From assembly GCA_045561055.1 (NCBI GenBank), contig JBJKYL010000013.1, positions 193,249 through 257,248 on the forward strand: a stretch of DNA of 64,000 nucleotides. The letters run 5' to 3'. This document shows positions 16,964 through 25,991 of this stretch, piece after piece. Made by a program: the position numbers and the translations under genes. The notes under the pieces are model-generated. The model saw only the letters and a list, made by a program, of their open reading frames with translations, was not told the origin of the DNA and searched no databases. Position 1 is the stretch's first letter. Every line of letters begins with the position of its first letter. Source of the DNA: SMWC01 sp045561055 (GTDB lineage: Bacteria > Pseudomonadota > Gammaproteobacteria > Steroidobacterales > Rariloculaceae).

Positions 16964-18244
16964 TTAGCTTGCTCGTCGCCGCTGATCCCTCGAACGCTGA
17001 CGTTGCTTGCCGCGATTTTTCGACGGACCGCTGTGTTTCTTATTTTTCAAGCTCGAGCGCCTACTAGTTGTTTGTCGCGAACGTCCGTTCGTGATGGGTG
17101 TTACTTTGATGCGCGGATCGGGTTCGTAGCCGGGGATAATCTCTTTTTCTATCTCGCGTTTTAGTAATCGCTCTATTCCGAGTAATAGTTTTTTTTCGTC
17201 GACACAAACGAGCGACACTGCGTGACCTTTCTGACCAGCGCGTGCTGTACGGCCGATTCGATGAACATAGTCTTCAGCAACGTGTGGTAACTCGTAGTTA
17301 ACGACATGAGGAAGCTTGTCGATGTCGAGACCACGTGCGGCGATGTCGGTTGCGACGAGAATTCGGACGGTACCCTCTTTAAACTCCTTGAGAGCGCGTG
17401 TTCGTGAGGCTTGCGACTTATTTCCGTGAATGGCGACGGTATTTAAGCCATCCTTAGAGAGCTGTTCGGCAAGCCGATTAGCACCGTGTTTCGTGCGCGT
17501 GAAAACCAGCACCTGGCGCCAGTTCTCGCTGCGGATGCGATGCGATAGTAAGGCACGTTTTCTAGCCCGATCAACGGGATGCGCTACTTGTGCTACACCC
17601 TCTGCCAACGCATTTCGCGTGGCTACTTGAATCTCGATCGGCGCATTCAATAAATCTGTCGCGAGACGTTTGATCTCGTTTGAGAATGTTGCCGAGAACA
17701 GTAAGTTTTGGCGCCTCCTCGGAAGTTTTTTAAGAATTCTTCGTATGTCCCGGATAAACCCCATATCGAGCATCCGGTCTGCTTCATCAAGGACGAGAAT
17801 TTTTATGCGTGAGAGGTCGATTGTGTTGCGCTCTATGTGATCGAGAAGGCGGCCAGGCGTTGCAACGACAATGTCGGTGCCTTTTCGTAGTTTTGCGATT
17901 TGCGTATTAATGCTGACACCGCCAAAGATCACTGTGGCCTTGAAGGGTAGGTGGTATCCGTAGTCTCGTACGCTTTCCGCCACTTGTGCTGCGAGCTCGC
18001 GTGTTGGTGTCAGGATCAGAGCTTGAACGTGCCGTGAGCCGGAACTAGGCTTCTGCAAGCGTTGTAGGATAGGAAGCGTAAAGGCAGCAGTTTTGCCGGT
18101 GCCAGTTTGAGCACAGGCTAAGACGTCTGTACCGTCAAGGATGACCGGGATTGCTTGCCGCTGGATCGGGGTCGTTTGATGGTACCCTTTTTTATCGATT
18201 GCACGCAGCAGTTCGGCCGAAAGACCGAGTTCGTTAAACAGCAT
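16964..18244 (-). CDS. rhlE: DEAD-box RNA helicase, RhlE type
   Basis: The 426-residue protein has every helicase signature in order. These are the Q motif (Thr-Pro-Ile-Gln), Ala-Gln-Thr-Gly-Thr-Gly-Lys-Thr, Pro-Thr-Arg-Glu-Leu, Asp-Glu-Ala-Asp, Ser-Ala-Thr, Ala-Arg-Gly-Leu-Asp and His-Arg-Ile-Gly-Arg-Thr-Ala-Arg. The C-terminal 50 residues are very basic (Arg/Lys/Ser/Gln-rich), as in RhlE proteins. RhlE remodels RNA in ribosome assembly and RNA decay. The assignment to RhlE over other DEAD-box subgroups rests on length and the basic tail. Confidence 0.92.
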   Translation of the reverse strand: MLFNELGLSAELLRAIDKKGYHQTTPIQRQAIPVILDGTDVLACAQTGTGKTAAFTLPILQRLQKPSSGSRHVQALILTPTRELAAQVAESVRDYGYHLPFKATVIFGGVSINTQIAKLRKGTDIVVATPGRLLDHIERNTIDLSRIKILVLDEADRMLDMGFIRDIRRILKKLPRRRQNLLFSATFSNEIKRLATDLLNAPIEIQVATRNALAEGVAQVAHPVDRARKRALLSHRIRSENWRQVLVFTRTKHGANRLAEQLSKDGLNTVAIHGNKSQASRTRALKEFKEGTVRILVATDIAARGLDIDKLPHVVNYELPHVAEDYVHRIGRTARAGQKGHAVSLVCVDEKKLLLGIERLLKREIEKEIIPGYEPDPRIKVTPITNGRSRQTTSRRSSLKNKKHSGPSKNRGKQRQRSRDQRRRAS

Positions 18245-18561
18245 TGATTTAATACTCCAGAGTCGCCTGACCAGATGTAAGGCAGCGCCATACGTGGTTT
18301 CGGTCCAGGCTGGGAATTTTGTGGTTTCAGCAGTCGCGGAATTGCGAGGCCAAAAGGTTTAGCGCAGACCGATGTGCGCTAAGAGTGGCCGGACTATAAC
18401 AGATATCTCGATAAAATAACGTGTTATGTCAAAAATATGTTACTAAATCTACGGAAAATACACTTGGGTCTAAGTGGTGTATTGATTCACTCTATTGCTA
18501 TAGTTCCATTTCATCGAGAGCTTTTGTATTGAATGCAAAGTTAAATTAACGTGTAAGTGGT
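18245..18561. other. Intergenic region between rhlE and the phosphoesterase gene
   Basis: These 317 bases separate two divergent genes. I see no open frame with coding character. The middle holds ATAAC-GT-GTTAT at 18416-18427, a short inverted repeat, in AT-rich sequence that probably contains both promoters and the rhlE leader. Confidence 0.5.
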
Positions 18562-20115
18562 ATGTTTACTAGAATCGTAATTCTTTCCGTGTGTGCAGTT
18601 CTGCTGTTCTTGTCCAGTTCAGTTGCTCGCTTTGCTGCAGCGCAGGTAGATATAGCCGAAAATATCATTCTGGGCCGGCCAACTGACCGCTCTATTGCTA
18701 TACATGCGTTGGCAGATGAGGGCACAGCAGTCTTTGTTGACTATGGGCGCGAACCCGGTAGCTACTCAGCGCGATCTAATGTTGTGGTTGCTAACGCGGA
18801 TAACGTCGCTGAGATTAACGTCGACGGTCTCCAGGCAGATTCTCGTTATTTTTATGTGATTAATTATCGACCGGTTACGGAATTCGTTTACAACGGTGGT
18901 CAGGAGTATTCATTTCATACACAGCGGCCTAATGGGAGTACCTTCACATTTGGTGTCCAGGGAGACACTCATCCGGAACGATTTGCGGGCAGATCTCCTG
19001 GGGCAGTTTCGATGTATCACCCCGATCTATATGCTCGTACGATGCAGCAGGTAGCAAGCGCTCGACCGGATCTGTATTTCATGCTTGGAGACGACTTCAA
19101 TATCTCGAGTATGCTGCCTGCTTATTTCTTAGGCGATCCGACAGCGCTTACTCAGCAACGCGTAGATGATGTGTATCTAGATCAACGCCGTTTCCTCAGT
19201 ATCATGGCAAACTCCACAGCGCTATTTCCGATTATCGGCAACCATGAAGAAGCGCGCCGGAATCTTTTAGGTACTAAGCTGCATAATGCTGCTATTTACG
19301 CGGGCCGTGCTCGGGTACGCATGCTTCCGGTTCCCGCTCCCGATCAATTCTATTCTGGTAATCCCGAGCCTGTTGAGGGTATAGGTCTTCTGCGTGACTA
19401 TTTTTCTTTTTCCTGGGGTGACGCCCTATTTGTTGCGATTAATCCCTATTGGCATTCGCCTGTTGCCGTTAATCCTGCAGGTACCGGTGCACAGGCCACG
19501 AATAATGGATGCTTAAGAAACGGTAGATGCCCGCAAAACTACACGATGATCCCCAGCGATGTTGAGGAAGAGTGGCTAGAATTAACTCTTCCAGCCGAGG
19601 ATCGTTGGGAAACGACTATGGGAGATGCGCAGTATTGGTGGTTGGTAGAGACGCTTGAGAACAGCGATGCGAAGTATAAATTCGTCTTCGCACACCACGT
19701 TTTAGGCACTGGCCGCGGTGGCGTTGAGCGGGCGATGCAGTTCGAGTGGGGCGGACATAACGTAGCCGGTGAGTGGGAGTTTGATGATCGGCGACCAGAT
19801 TGGGATCTACCGGTCCATAATCTTTTCGTGAAATATGGTGTGAGTATTTTCTTTCAGGCCCACGACCATCTGTTTGCGCATCAAGAGCTTGATGGGGTTG
19901 TTTATCAAACAGTTGCTAATCCCGCCGATGAAACTTACCAGGGTCGCGCTAAGAATGCCTACAAGACCGGCACCCTGCTAGACAACTCTGGTTACCTTAA
20001 TGTTACGGTTTCGCCTGATAGTGTCGCCGTTGATTACGTAAGATCTTATCTTCCTCATGACGAGAACGAAGAGCGACGACATGGCGAAATTTCCTACTCC
20101 TATACGCTTGATTAG
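18562..20115 (+). CDS. Exported metallophosphoesterase (purple acid phosphatase-like)
   Basis: The 517-residue protein begins with a clear signal peptide ending near Ala-Ala-Gln. A fibronectin-like N-terminal domain comes next (to about residue 125), then a calcineurin-like metallophosphoesterase core. The metal motifs appear in order: Gln-Gly-Asp-Thr-His, Leu-Gly-Asp-Asp, Gly-Asn-His-Glu, His-His-Val and Gln-Ala-His-Asp-His. It should hydrolyse phosphate esters in the periplasm or outside the cell. The N-terminal domain plus core matches the layout of purple acid phosphatases, but the iron-ligand tyrosine cannot be confirmed by eye. Confidence 0.87.
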   Translation: MFTRIVILSVCAVLLFLSSSVARFAAAQVDIAENIILGRPTDRSIAIHALADEGTAVFVDYGREPGSYSARSNVVVANADNVAEINVDGLQADSRYFYVINYRPVTEFVYNGGQEYSFHTQRPNGSTFTFGVQGDTHPERFAGRSPGAVSMYHPDLYARTMQQVASARPDLYFMLGDDFNISSMLPAYFLGDPTALTQQRVDDVYLDQRRFLSIMANSTALFPIIGNHEEARRNLLGTKLHNAAIYAGRARVRMLPVPAPDQFYSGNPEPVEGIGLLRDYFSFSWGDALFVAINPYWHSPVAVNPAGTGAQATNNGCLRNGRCPQNYTMIPSDVEEEWLELTLPAEDRWETTMGDAQYWWLVETLENSDAKYKFVFAHHVLGTGRGGVERAMQFEWGGHNVAGEWEFDDRRPDWDLPVHNLFVKYGVSIFFQAHDHLFAHQELDGVVYQTVANPADETYQGRAKNAYKTGTLLDNSGYLNVTVSPDSVAVDYVRSYLPHDENEERRHGEISYSYTLD

Positions 20116-20238
20116 TAGAGTATAGTTGTCAGTAAGTGCTTGGTTGAAGATTCTTTTACTCTTTTTTATTTTTAATCAATGGTTCTCTGATTCAGTCTAA
20201 TGTTATCCATCTAACTTAAATAGTTTTTAGGAATATTC

Positions 20239-21009
20239 ATGGCAACACATAATGCACTACAAATGTTCGGTCGATCTGGAAACCCAAGTCTAGGTAACAC
20301 TACCTTCGCAAACGAAGGAGCTGTCGGTGATTATGCGATGACATTGCAGGGCACGGTTAATAAAACTGGTGTTTTGTTAGCCCTAGTGGTTCTAGGGGCT
20401 TTATATACGTGGAATTTATTTTTCCAGAATGGAAGCCCGGCAGCTGTAATGCCAATAGCAATTGGTGGAGCAATTGGAGGGCTTGTTTTTGCTCTTATAA
20501 CAATGTTCAAAAAAGAATGGGCAGGGATAACTGCTCCTATCTACGCTGGTTTGCAAGGTCTTTTCTTAGGCGGTATTTCCGCTATTTTCGAGTCCCAGTT
20601 TCCTGGAATTGTTATCCAAGCGACAGGTTTAACCTTAGGTACTTTAGCTTCACTATTGTTGCTTTATAAATTGGGCATTATTAAGCCCACTGAAAACTTT
20701 CGGCTCATGATCGTGTCTGCGACTATGGGGATAGGTATTCTTTATTTAATTAGCTTTGTGATGAATATGTTTGGCTCGAGCGGGATAGGCTTCATCCATT
20801 CGAACGGTCTTTTTGGTATCGGCTTTAGTCTTTTTGTTGTTGCTATAGCGGCACTTAATTTGGTGTTAGATTTCGATTTTATAGAACAGGGGGCAGAACA
20901 GGGTGCGCCTAAGTATATGGAGTGGTTTGGAGCCTTCGCTTTAATGGTTACTTTGATATGGCTATATTTAGAAATGCTGAGGCTGCTCGCTAAGTTAAGA
21001 AGTCGTTAG
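20239..21009 (+). CDS. Bax inhibitor-1/YccA-like membrane protein
   Basis: The 256-residue protein has a short soluble start (Arg-Ser-Gly-Asn-Pro-Ser-Leu, then Thr-Phe) and about seven hydrophobic segments. It ends with a membrane-proximal Tyr-Leu-Glu-Met-Leu-Arg-Leu-Leu. This matches the bacterial Bax-inhibitor-1-like group with the Asn-Pro start (PF12811 type). Eukaryotic and Bacillus relatives are calcium-leak channels, but the role in gammaproteobacteria is not established. The stop TAG overlaps the GTG of the next small gene by one base. Confidence 0.88.
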   Translation: MATHNALQMFGRSGNPSLGNTTFANEGAVGDYAMTLQGTVNKTGVLLALVVLGALYTWNLFFQNGSPAAVMPIAIGGAIGGLVFALITMFKKEWAGITAPIYAGLQGLFLGGISAIFESQFPGIVIQATGLTLGTLASLLLLYKLGIIKPTENFRLMIVSATMGIGILYLISFVMNMFGSSGIGFIHSNGLFGIGFSLFVVAIAALNLVLDFDFIEQGAEQGAPKYMEWFGAFALMVTLIWLYLEMLRLLAKLRSR

Positions 21010-21221
21010 TGGATTTTAATACGCTTTTTTTTGGGGCAGTAATTCTCCTATCGCTAGGTATTTTCTTTTATGTCGGAAAATTTAGAGCTTCGTCAAAACA
21101 GCGGAATAGAGAGGATAGGATAAGCTGGCGTAAAAATAGATTCGCTAACCTTAAGATTTTAATATGGATTATGGTCTCTGTATTAGGACTTGCTCTTTTG
21201 GCAAGAATGTTTATTTCTTAA
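21009..21221 (+). CDS. Small two-helix membrane protein, unknown function
   Basis: The 70-residue product has a hydrophobic segment at residues 6-22, a highly basic loop (Lys/Arg-rich, residues 24-47) and a second hydrophobic segment at 50-66. Its GTG start shares a base with the stop of the Bax-inhibitor-like gene, so the two are likely made together. The positive loop suggests both termini face the periplasm. I do not recognise a family. Confidence 0.6.
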   Translation: MDFNTLFFGAVILLSLGIFFYVGKFRASSKQRNREDRISWRKNRFANLKILIWIMVSVLGLALLARMFIS

Positions 21222-21395
21222 ATGACTATCGTTCAAGGATCGTCACTTTTGACGTTCCAATTCGAAAGTTTGCTCGTCCATAATGAGGTAAGCCGATTAT
21301 TAGCGTTGCCCAGCTTATTGGATTAAAGAAAAAAAAAATTTATAATCTGCTGGATTAAATTCAATTGGCAGTCCTGGTGCTTTCAGCTGATATGT

Positions 21396-21683
21396 ATGAA
21401 TAGACGGTATTTTAAAAATTACTACTGTAAGGCGATTCTCGCTTTTCTGCTGGTGTCCGCTCAAGCCGTTGCTCTTGGCCACCTAGATTTAGACGGGCAC
21501 GCGCAGGAAGCGGCTTGTGTAGTATGCGTTAGCGCTTCAACCTTTGACAGCGCGAATTTTACCCATTCAGACTTAATTCTACCTGTGGCGATAGAGCCAC
21601 AATCATTTCAAAAGCGACTCATCGTCGCCCGTACCTATCCCGCCAGTTCCCAGTTCGCTCGAGCGTCGCCGCTCGTTTCCTAA
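21396..21683 (+). CDS. Small exported His/Cys-containing protein upstream of a zinc-type receptor
   Basis: The 95-residue product has a signal-like N-terminus. A short His-Leu-Asp-Leu-Asp-Gly-His segment follows, then Cys-Val-Val-Cys, a possible metal-binding pair. It recalls the small DUF2946-like proteins encoded next to metal-uptake receptors, but this is only resemblance. The gene lies 78 bases before the Asp/His-repeat TonB receptor and probably shares its promoter. The upstream sequence has an A-run and TAATC-N5-GATTA at 21342-21356, an imperfect candidate regulator site that does not fit a clear Zur box. Confidence 0.55.
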   Translation: MNRRYFKNYYCKAILAFLLVSAQAVALGHLDLDGHAQEAACVVCVSASTFDSANFTHSDLILPVAIEPQSFQKRLIVARTYPASSQFARASPLVS

Positions 21684-21761
21684 AATTTTTGTTTTTGGTG
21701 ATTTTTTCTCGTGGGGATGTCCTACGGGATTCTTATATTGCTGGTATTTTAGGAAAAAATT

Positions 21762-23918
21762 ATGAACCTGTTTAAAAACATGGGTTACCGATGGGTACCC
21801 CTGGCTACTTGTCTGTCGTTGTCACCTATGCTTTCTGCACAGCAGGAAGTTGAGGAAATTCGAGTTATCGCTACGCCTCAAGATCAGACGGTTGCGGAAT
21901 TAGCGCAGTCGGTGACGGTCATAGGAAATGAGGTACTCCAAAGGGTACAGAGTAGGAATATTGGAGAGACGCTTGCTGGTGAGCTTGGCGTTTCTGCGAG
22001 TTCCTTTGCTGCTGCGGCGTCGCGTCCGATTATTCGTGGCCTGGCTGGTGCCAGAGTTAAGATGATGGAGGACAGTATCGATTCTTTGGATGTCTCAACC
22101 GTCAGTGTCGATCACGCGGTGAGTATTGATCCGTTGGTGGCCGAGCAAATCGAAATTTTTCGCGGCCCGACCACGCTGCTTTTCGGTAGTGGAGCGGTTG
22201 GCGGTGTTGTGAATACGGTAACACGGCGCATACCCGAGGCTGTCCCCGATGATGGGTTTGAAGGGGCCTTTGAAATTCGAGGTGACACGGTAGCGGGCGA
22301 TCGCACTGGTGCCATACGCCTAGATGGCGGTAACGACTCCTTTGCCTGGCATTTCGATGCTCTTAGACGCGATGCCGGCGATTATAAAATTCCTGGGCTA
22401 GCCGAGCTTAATTCGCATGACGACGACCATGACGACGACCATGACGATGATCATGACGATGATCATGATGGTGAAGCCCTCACGAAAATATTAGAGAACA
22501 GCGGGTTTCAGACTACCAGCGCTTCGGCTGGCGTTTCTTGGTTGGGCGATAACGCCTTCTTAGGTGTATCCCTTAGCGGATTCGACTCCAACTACGGTAT
22601 CCCAGGCCATGCGCATGGGGGGGAAGGTCATGACGATCATGACGACGATCATGACGACGATCATGACGACGATCATGATGATGATCATGATGATGAAATC
22701 GTACGTATTGATCTTAAGCAGACTCGATTTGATCTTAAAGGTGGTTGGGTCAATCTGGGAGGGGCCATAGAAGCGATCAACGTGAGGTTCGGAGTCAATG
22801 ACTACGGACACAACGAACTTGAGGGTGCCAAGATCGGTACAGTTTTCGATAACCGAGCCTACGAAGGACGTGTCGAGTTTTTGCATGCCCCCTGGGGTGA
22901 GTGGGACGGTGCTTTTGGTGTCCAGTTTGGTGAGCGGAAATTCTCGGCTATCGGTGCCGAGGCATTCGTTCCGCCTGTAGATACTAGGAATATCGGTCTG
23001 TTTCTCTTAGAGCAACGTGCGTTTGGTCCGTGGGATCTATCGTTTGGAGCTCGATTGGAATCACAAAAGCAAAATCCTTTGTCGTTGCCGCATGACGATC
23101 ATGATGACGATCATGATGACGATCATGATAACGTTGCTGTCAGTGGTACGGCAGCGAGCGCCTCTTTTGCAGCGATTCGGCGACTCTCGGATGACTATTC
23201 CTTAGCGATGCATCTTGCTGTATCACAGCGTTTGCCTGTTGCCGAAGAGTTATATGCCAATGGTCCGCACCTCGCTTCAAGGACGTTTGAGCGGGGCGAT
23301 TCCTCGATTGGGAAAGAAACTTCAAACCACGTAGATATTGGTATTCGCAAAACGACCGGACCGTTGACCTGGAGCTTTACTGCCTTCCAAACGAGCTTCG
23401 CCGATTTCATATACCTGAGCGATACCGGGAAAGAGGATTCGGCGTCAAAGCTTGATATTTACGAATATAAACAGCAGGACGCTACCGTCAGTGGCTTTGA
23501 GGCAGAGCTTTTCACACGGATTGCAGATATCGGTATGGGAGAGCTCGACTTGCGTGTTTATGCGGACAGCGTAAAAGGTGACTTAGATGTTGGTGGTTAT
23601 TTACCGCGACTGCCCCCACTGCGTGTCGGCGCGCGTCTGCAGTACCACGAAGAAAGACTCGTCCTAGGGGTAGAATTGGCGCGGTACTCGGAACAAGATA
23701 ATGCCGCCGCTTTCGAAAAGCATACACCGGGTTATACGATGTTCAACACGGACCTTAACTGGATGCTGCCAGCTTCTAGAAGTGGGGTTGAGATGAGTCT
23801 CTTTTTCAGAGGTATAAATCTACTCAATGAAGATGCACGAAGACATACGTCTCTGGTTAAAGATATAGCTCCATTACCGGGCCGAAACCTTATTTTTGGA
23901 ATGAGGGCAATGTTTTAG
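21762..23918 (+). CDS. TonB-dependent receptor with Asp/His-repeat loops, probably for zinc (ZnuD-like)
   Basis: The 718-residue receptor has a signal peptide, a plug (Arg-Pro-Ile-Ile-Arg-Gly-Leu and Ile-Glu-Ile-Phe-Arg-Gly-Pro-Thr-Thr-Leu-Leu) and a barrel ending in Met-Phe. Three separate stretches, at about residues 219-238, 289-312 and 444-456, consist of repeated Asp-Asp-Asp-His or Asp-Asp-His units. ZnuD-type zinc receptors have His-rich extracellular loops, so zinc is the best guess; other divalent metals are possible. The repeats are also near-perfect 12-base repeats in DNA. A strong terminator follows the gene. Confidence 0.88.
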   Translation: MNLFKNMGYRWVPLATCLSLSPMLSAQQEVEEIRVIATPQDQTVAELAQSVTVIGNEVLQRVQSRNIGETLAGELGVSASSFAAAASRPIIRGLAGARVKMMEDSIDSLDVSTVSVDHAVSIDPLVAEQIEIFRGPTTLLFGSGAVGGVVNTVTRRIPEAVPDDGFEGAFEIRGDTVAGDRTGAIRLDGGNDSFAWHFDALRRDAGDYKIPGLAELNSHDDDHDDDHDDDHDDDHDGEALTKILENSGFQTTSASAGVSWLGDNAFLGVSLSGFDSNYGIPGHAHGGEGHDDHDDDHDDDHDDDHDDDHDDEIVRIDLKQTRFDLKGGWVNLGGAIEAINVRFGVNDYGHNELEGAKIGTVFDNRAYEGRVEFLHAPWGEWDGAFGVQFGERKFSAIGAEAFVPPVDTRNIGLFLLEQRAFGPWDLSFGARLESQKQNPLSLPHDDHDDDHDDDHDNVAVSGTAASASFAAIRRLSDDYSLAMHLAVSQRLPVAEELYANGPHLASRTFERGDSSIGKETSNHVDIGIRKTTGPLTWSFTAFQTSFADFIYLSDTGKEDSASKLDIYEYKQQDATVSGFEAELFTRIADIGMGELDLRVYADSVKGDLDVGGYLPRLPPLRVGARLQYHEERLVLGVELARYSEQDNAAAFEKHTPGYTMFNTDLNWMLPASRSGVEMSLFFRGINLLNEDARRHTSLVKDIAPLPGRNLIFGMRAMF
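22417..22472 (+). repeat. In-frame 12-base repeats, first Asp/His loop
   Basis: This stretch consists of 12-base units of the type CATGACGACGAC and CATGACGATGAT. Each unit encodes His-Asp-Asp-Asp. It lies inside the zinc-type receptor gene; copy number changes would keep the frame. Confidence 0.9.
22629..22697 (+). repeat. In-frame 12-base repeats, second Asp/His loop
   Basis: The longest of the three tracts: repeated CATGACGACGAT units drifting to CATGATGATGAT at the 3' side. Each unit encodes His-Asp-Asp-Asp in the receptor. Confidence 0.9.
23091..23130 (+). repeat. In-frame 12-base repeats, third Asp/His loop
   Basis: Three units of the CATGACGATCATGATGACGAT type encode a third His/Asp stretch in the barrel of the zinc-type receptor. 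Confidence 0.85.
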
Positions 23919-23933
23919 GTGTGGGGAAACCTG

Positions 23934-23962
23934 AAAAGCCCCCGATTAGGGGGCTTTTTTTT
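23934..23962 (+). terminator. Rho-independent terminator after the zinc-type receptor
   Basis: AAGCCCCC and GGGGGCTT pair around a short GATTA loop and are followed directly by a run of T, just after the receptor stop. Confidence 0.93.
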
Positions 23963-24044
23963 ATATTGATTAAGGTGCCTGGCAAGTAATTTGTTACCGT
24001 TATGTTCTACAATGGATCCGGTAGTTTTAAAACTAAGGATAAGC

Positions 24045-24746
24045 ATGTATCCGTTACGATTAGTCCTTGTGGTGTTATTTTTATGTTCTAACGGCAACGC
24101 GCTTGGTCAAGTGACGCTAGAAACGCCTAACGAAACAGTCACCGGAGAGGAGCTGTTTGTCACATGTGCTTTTTGTCATGGTAATGCTGGACAGGGAAAT
24201 GACAGACGAGATGGCCCGGCGATAGCAGGATTGCCTGCCTGGTACCTTGAATTGCAACTGCATAATTTTAGGGATGGCGTCCGTGGTTATTTGGCTGAAG
24301 ACGTTCCGGGTCAGGTGATGCATTTTACCAAGGGTATGCTGAGGAACGATTTCACCATATCAAGCATCGCTGAATATGTTTCAGGGTTAGAGCCCGGCAA
24401 GCCAATGACCGATGACGCTATTGGTGCCAGACCTTATCTCTGGGATTCGCCCTTTGCAGGGCTTGATCCATCGATTTCGGGTAATGCCGAGACAGGTCGA
24501 GCAACCTACTCAACAGTCTGTATAGCTTGTCATGGGGCGGATGGAACCGGGATTGAAGCATTAGGTGCGGCCACGCTTACATATTTTTCTGAGGCCTATT
24601 TGGTTAGGCAGTTGATGTACTTCAGAGATGGCATACGTGGAACACACCCCGATGATATTCGAGGGCAACAGATGGCGCTGATGGGAAGGTTGTTGACAAC
24701 CGATCAAGCTATTGCTGACATGGTCGCCTATATCTCTGGGCTTTAG
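24045..24746 (+). CDS. Exported diheme cytochrome c
   Basis: I use the ATG at 24045, five bases after AAGGA, rather than the frame's first ATG at 23991. It begins a clean signal peptide ending Ala-Leu-Gly-Gln. The 233-residue product has two class I cytochrome c domains with heme motifs Cys41-Ala-Phe-Cys44-His45 and Cys159-Ile-Ala-Cys162-His163. Each domain also has a downstream Met-x-x-Met/Leu segment that could supply the sixth ligand. It resembles the c4/c553 type of small electron carriers in the periplasm. The partner enzyme is not evident. Confidence 0.9.
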   Translation: MYPLRLVLVVLFLCSNGNALGQVTLETPNETVTGEELFVTCAFCHGNAGQGNDRRDGPAIAGLPAWYLELQLHNFRDGVRGYLAEDVPGQVMHFTKGMLRNDFTISSIAEYVSGLEPGKPMTDDAIGARPYLWDSPFAGLDPSISGNAETGRATYSTVCIACHGADGTGIEALGAATLTYFSEAYLVRQLMYFRDGIRGTHPDDIRGQQMALMGRLLTTDQAIADMVAYISGL

Positions 24747-24758
24747 TAAGGTATTCAG

Positions 24759-25424
24759 ATGCGAAATTCACGCGAGGTATTACTAATTATGAAGGGCCTA
24801 AGAAGAATGTCTGGCAGTCTAATCCTGTTATTTTCGCTAAATATTAACGCGCAAACTCGTGTAGAGGTAAAGCTAGTTGCGCCCATTGAGGAAGATAGGG
24901 GCTGGTGTCTTGACTTACGGGGCGGGCAAAATAGTGGGGCGCCCATTGGGGGGTTGCATGGACATACCTGCTATACCTATAACGGTAATGGCGTAACCTC
25001 TGATCAGGCTTTTGTCATGGAAAACATCTATGAGAAAAATGAATTTAGGATGGTTGATTTTAGCGACAAATGTATGACGTTGTATGAACCGAAAGATGGT
25101 TCTTTTATCTCGATGGAAACTTGTGACGAGCGTGAAGCCCAAGATTTCATGTTCAACGACGCAGGTCAAATTATTCCAGAAATAATGCCCGAGCTCTGCT
25201 TGACTATTCACTCCGTTACTTTGCCTGGAGGTGGAGGTAATCCGGTGCACCTTCTGCGAGATTTATCATTCGATGCTTGCGATAGCAATATTAACGAGCG
25301 TCAACTTTGGGAATTGAGAACAGAATGGACAGGTCCTGAAAAAGCAACTGCTGAGAGGACTTATGCTGTAAACCCCGCTAGTACTTTTGGTATGGGTATG
25401 GGTATGGCCTTTCCGGAAAATTAG
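24759..25424 (+). CDS. Exported protein with ricin-type beta-trefoil-like region
   Basis: The 221-residue protein has a signal peptide. It shows features of ricin-type lectin repeats: Trp-Cys50-Leu-Asp-Leu-Arg-Gly-Gly, a later Lys-Cys-Met-Thr-Leu, a Leu-Cys-Leu-Thr-Ile and a closing Arg-Gln-Leu-Trp-Glu-Leu. Such domains bind sugars. The C-terminus is low-complexity (Gly-Met-Gly-Met-Gly-Met). It follows the diheme cytochrome by 12 bases and is followed by a DUF6152-like gene, so the three may form an operon. The start has a TAAGG seven bases upstream. Confidence 0.7.
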   Translation: MRNSREVLLIMKGLRRMSGSLILLFSLNINAQTRVEVKLVAPIEEDRGWCLDLRGGQNSGAPIGGLHGHTCYTYNGNGVTSDQAFVMENIYEKNEFRMVDFSDKCMTLYEPKDGSFISMETCDEREAQDFMFNDAGQIIPEIMPELCLTIHSVTLPGGGGNPVHLLRDLSFDACDSNINERQLWELRTEWTGPEKATAERTYAVNPASTFGMGMGMAFPEN

Positions 25425-25435
25425 TCCACGGGTAA

Positions 25436-25903
25436 ATGTATCGGTTTATCGTACTAATTAGCATTTTTCTTTGGGGTGCTGGTGCCCATAGTCACCATAC
25501 TGTCCGCAGTATCTACGATGACCAAAGACGTTTTACCGTTGAAGTGGAAGTGAGGAGGTTCGAGCTGATCAATCCTCATCCGCTTATTTTTGTTGAAATC
25601 ACTGAAATCCCTAACGGTCAGGTGATTAATGGCATAACGGTCGGGCAGACGTGGACTCTTGAGATGGATAACGTGAGGGAACTCACTGCGATTGGGATCG
25701 ATCACGAGACATTCGTTCCAGGCGATCGGATTCTCGCGATGGTCGATCCGAGTCGCCATACTCGCTATCGTGAGAATACCTTGTATCTGCGGGCTGCAGA
25801 ACATCAGAGAGCAGGTTTTGTGTACTTACATAATGGCAGGGAGTTAATTTCTATCGATTCAGCGGGAGAAAACTTGTCTAAGCATGCACACAAAATTGAC
25901 TAA
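25436..25903 (+). CDS. Exported DUF6152-like protein
   Basis: The 155-residue protein has a signal peptide followed by Ser-His-His, Tyr-Asp and later Ile-Asn-Pro-His-Pro-Leu-Ile-Phe-Val-Glu-Ile. This pattern is shared with the gene at 42138, where it reads Trp-Ile-Asn-Pro-His-Ile-Trp-Leu-Phe-Ile-Glu-Val. I place both in the DUF6152 family, whose function is unknown. The His-His pair and the Pro-His motif could bind metal, which is inference. It lies 11 bases after the ricin-like gene. Confidence 0.75.
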   Translation: MYRFIVLISIFLWGAGAHSHHTVRSIYDDQRRFTVEVEVRRFELINPHPLIFVEITEIPNGQVINGITVGQTWTLEMDNVRELTAIGIDHETFVPGDRILAMVDPSRHTRYRENTLYLRAAEHQRAGFVYLHNGRELISIDSAGENLSKHAHKID

Positions 25904-25991
25904 AATAACGGACTAGGCGCGGTCACACGTTCCCCTGACCGCCGATGTGGGGAGGAGAGGAGCGCTGTGATTCTGCTTGCTAGTAGCGTAT

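Noticed and set aside
22417..23130. Clustered short repeats suggesting a CRISPR-like array
   Set aside because: The 12-base units encode Asp/His stretches in frame within one receptor gene, with no spacers of constant length and no cas genes.
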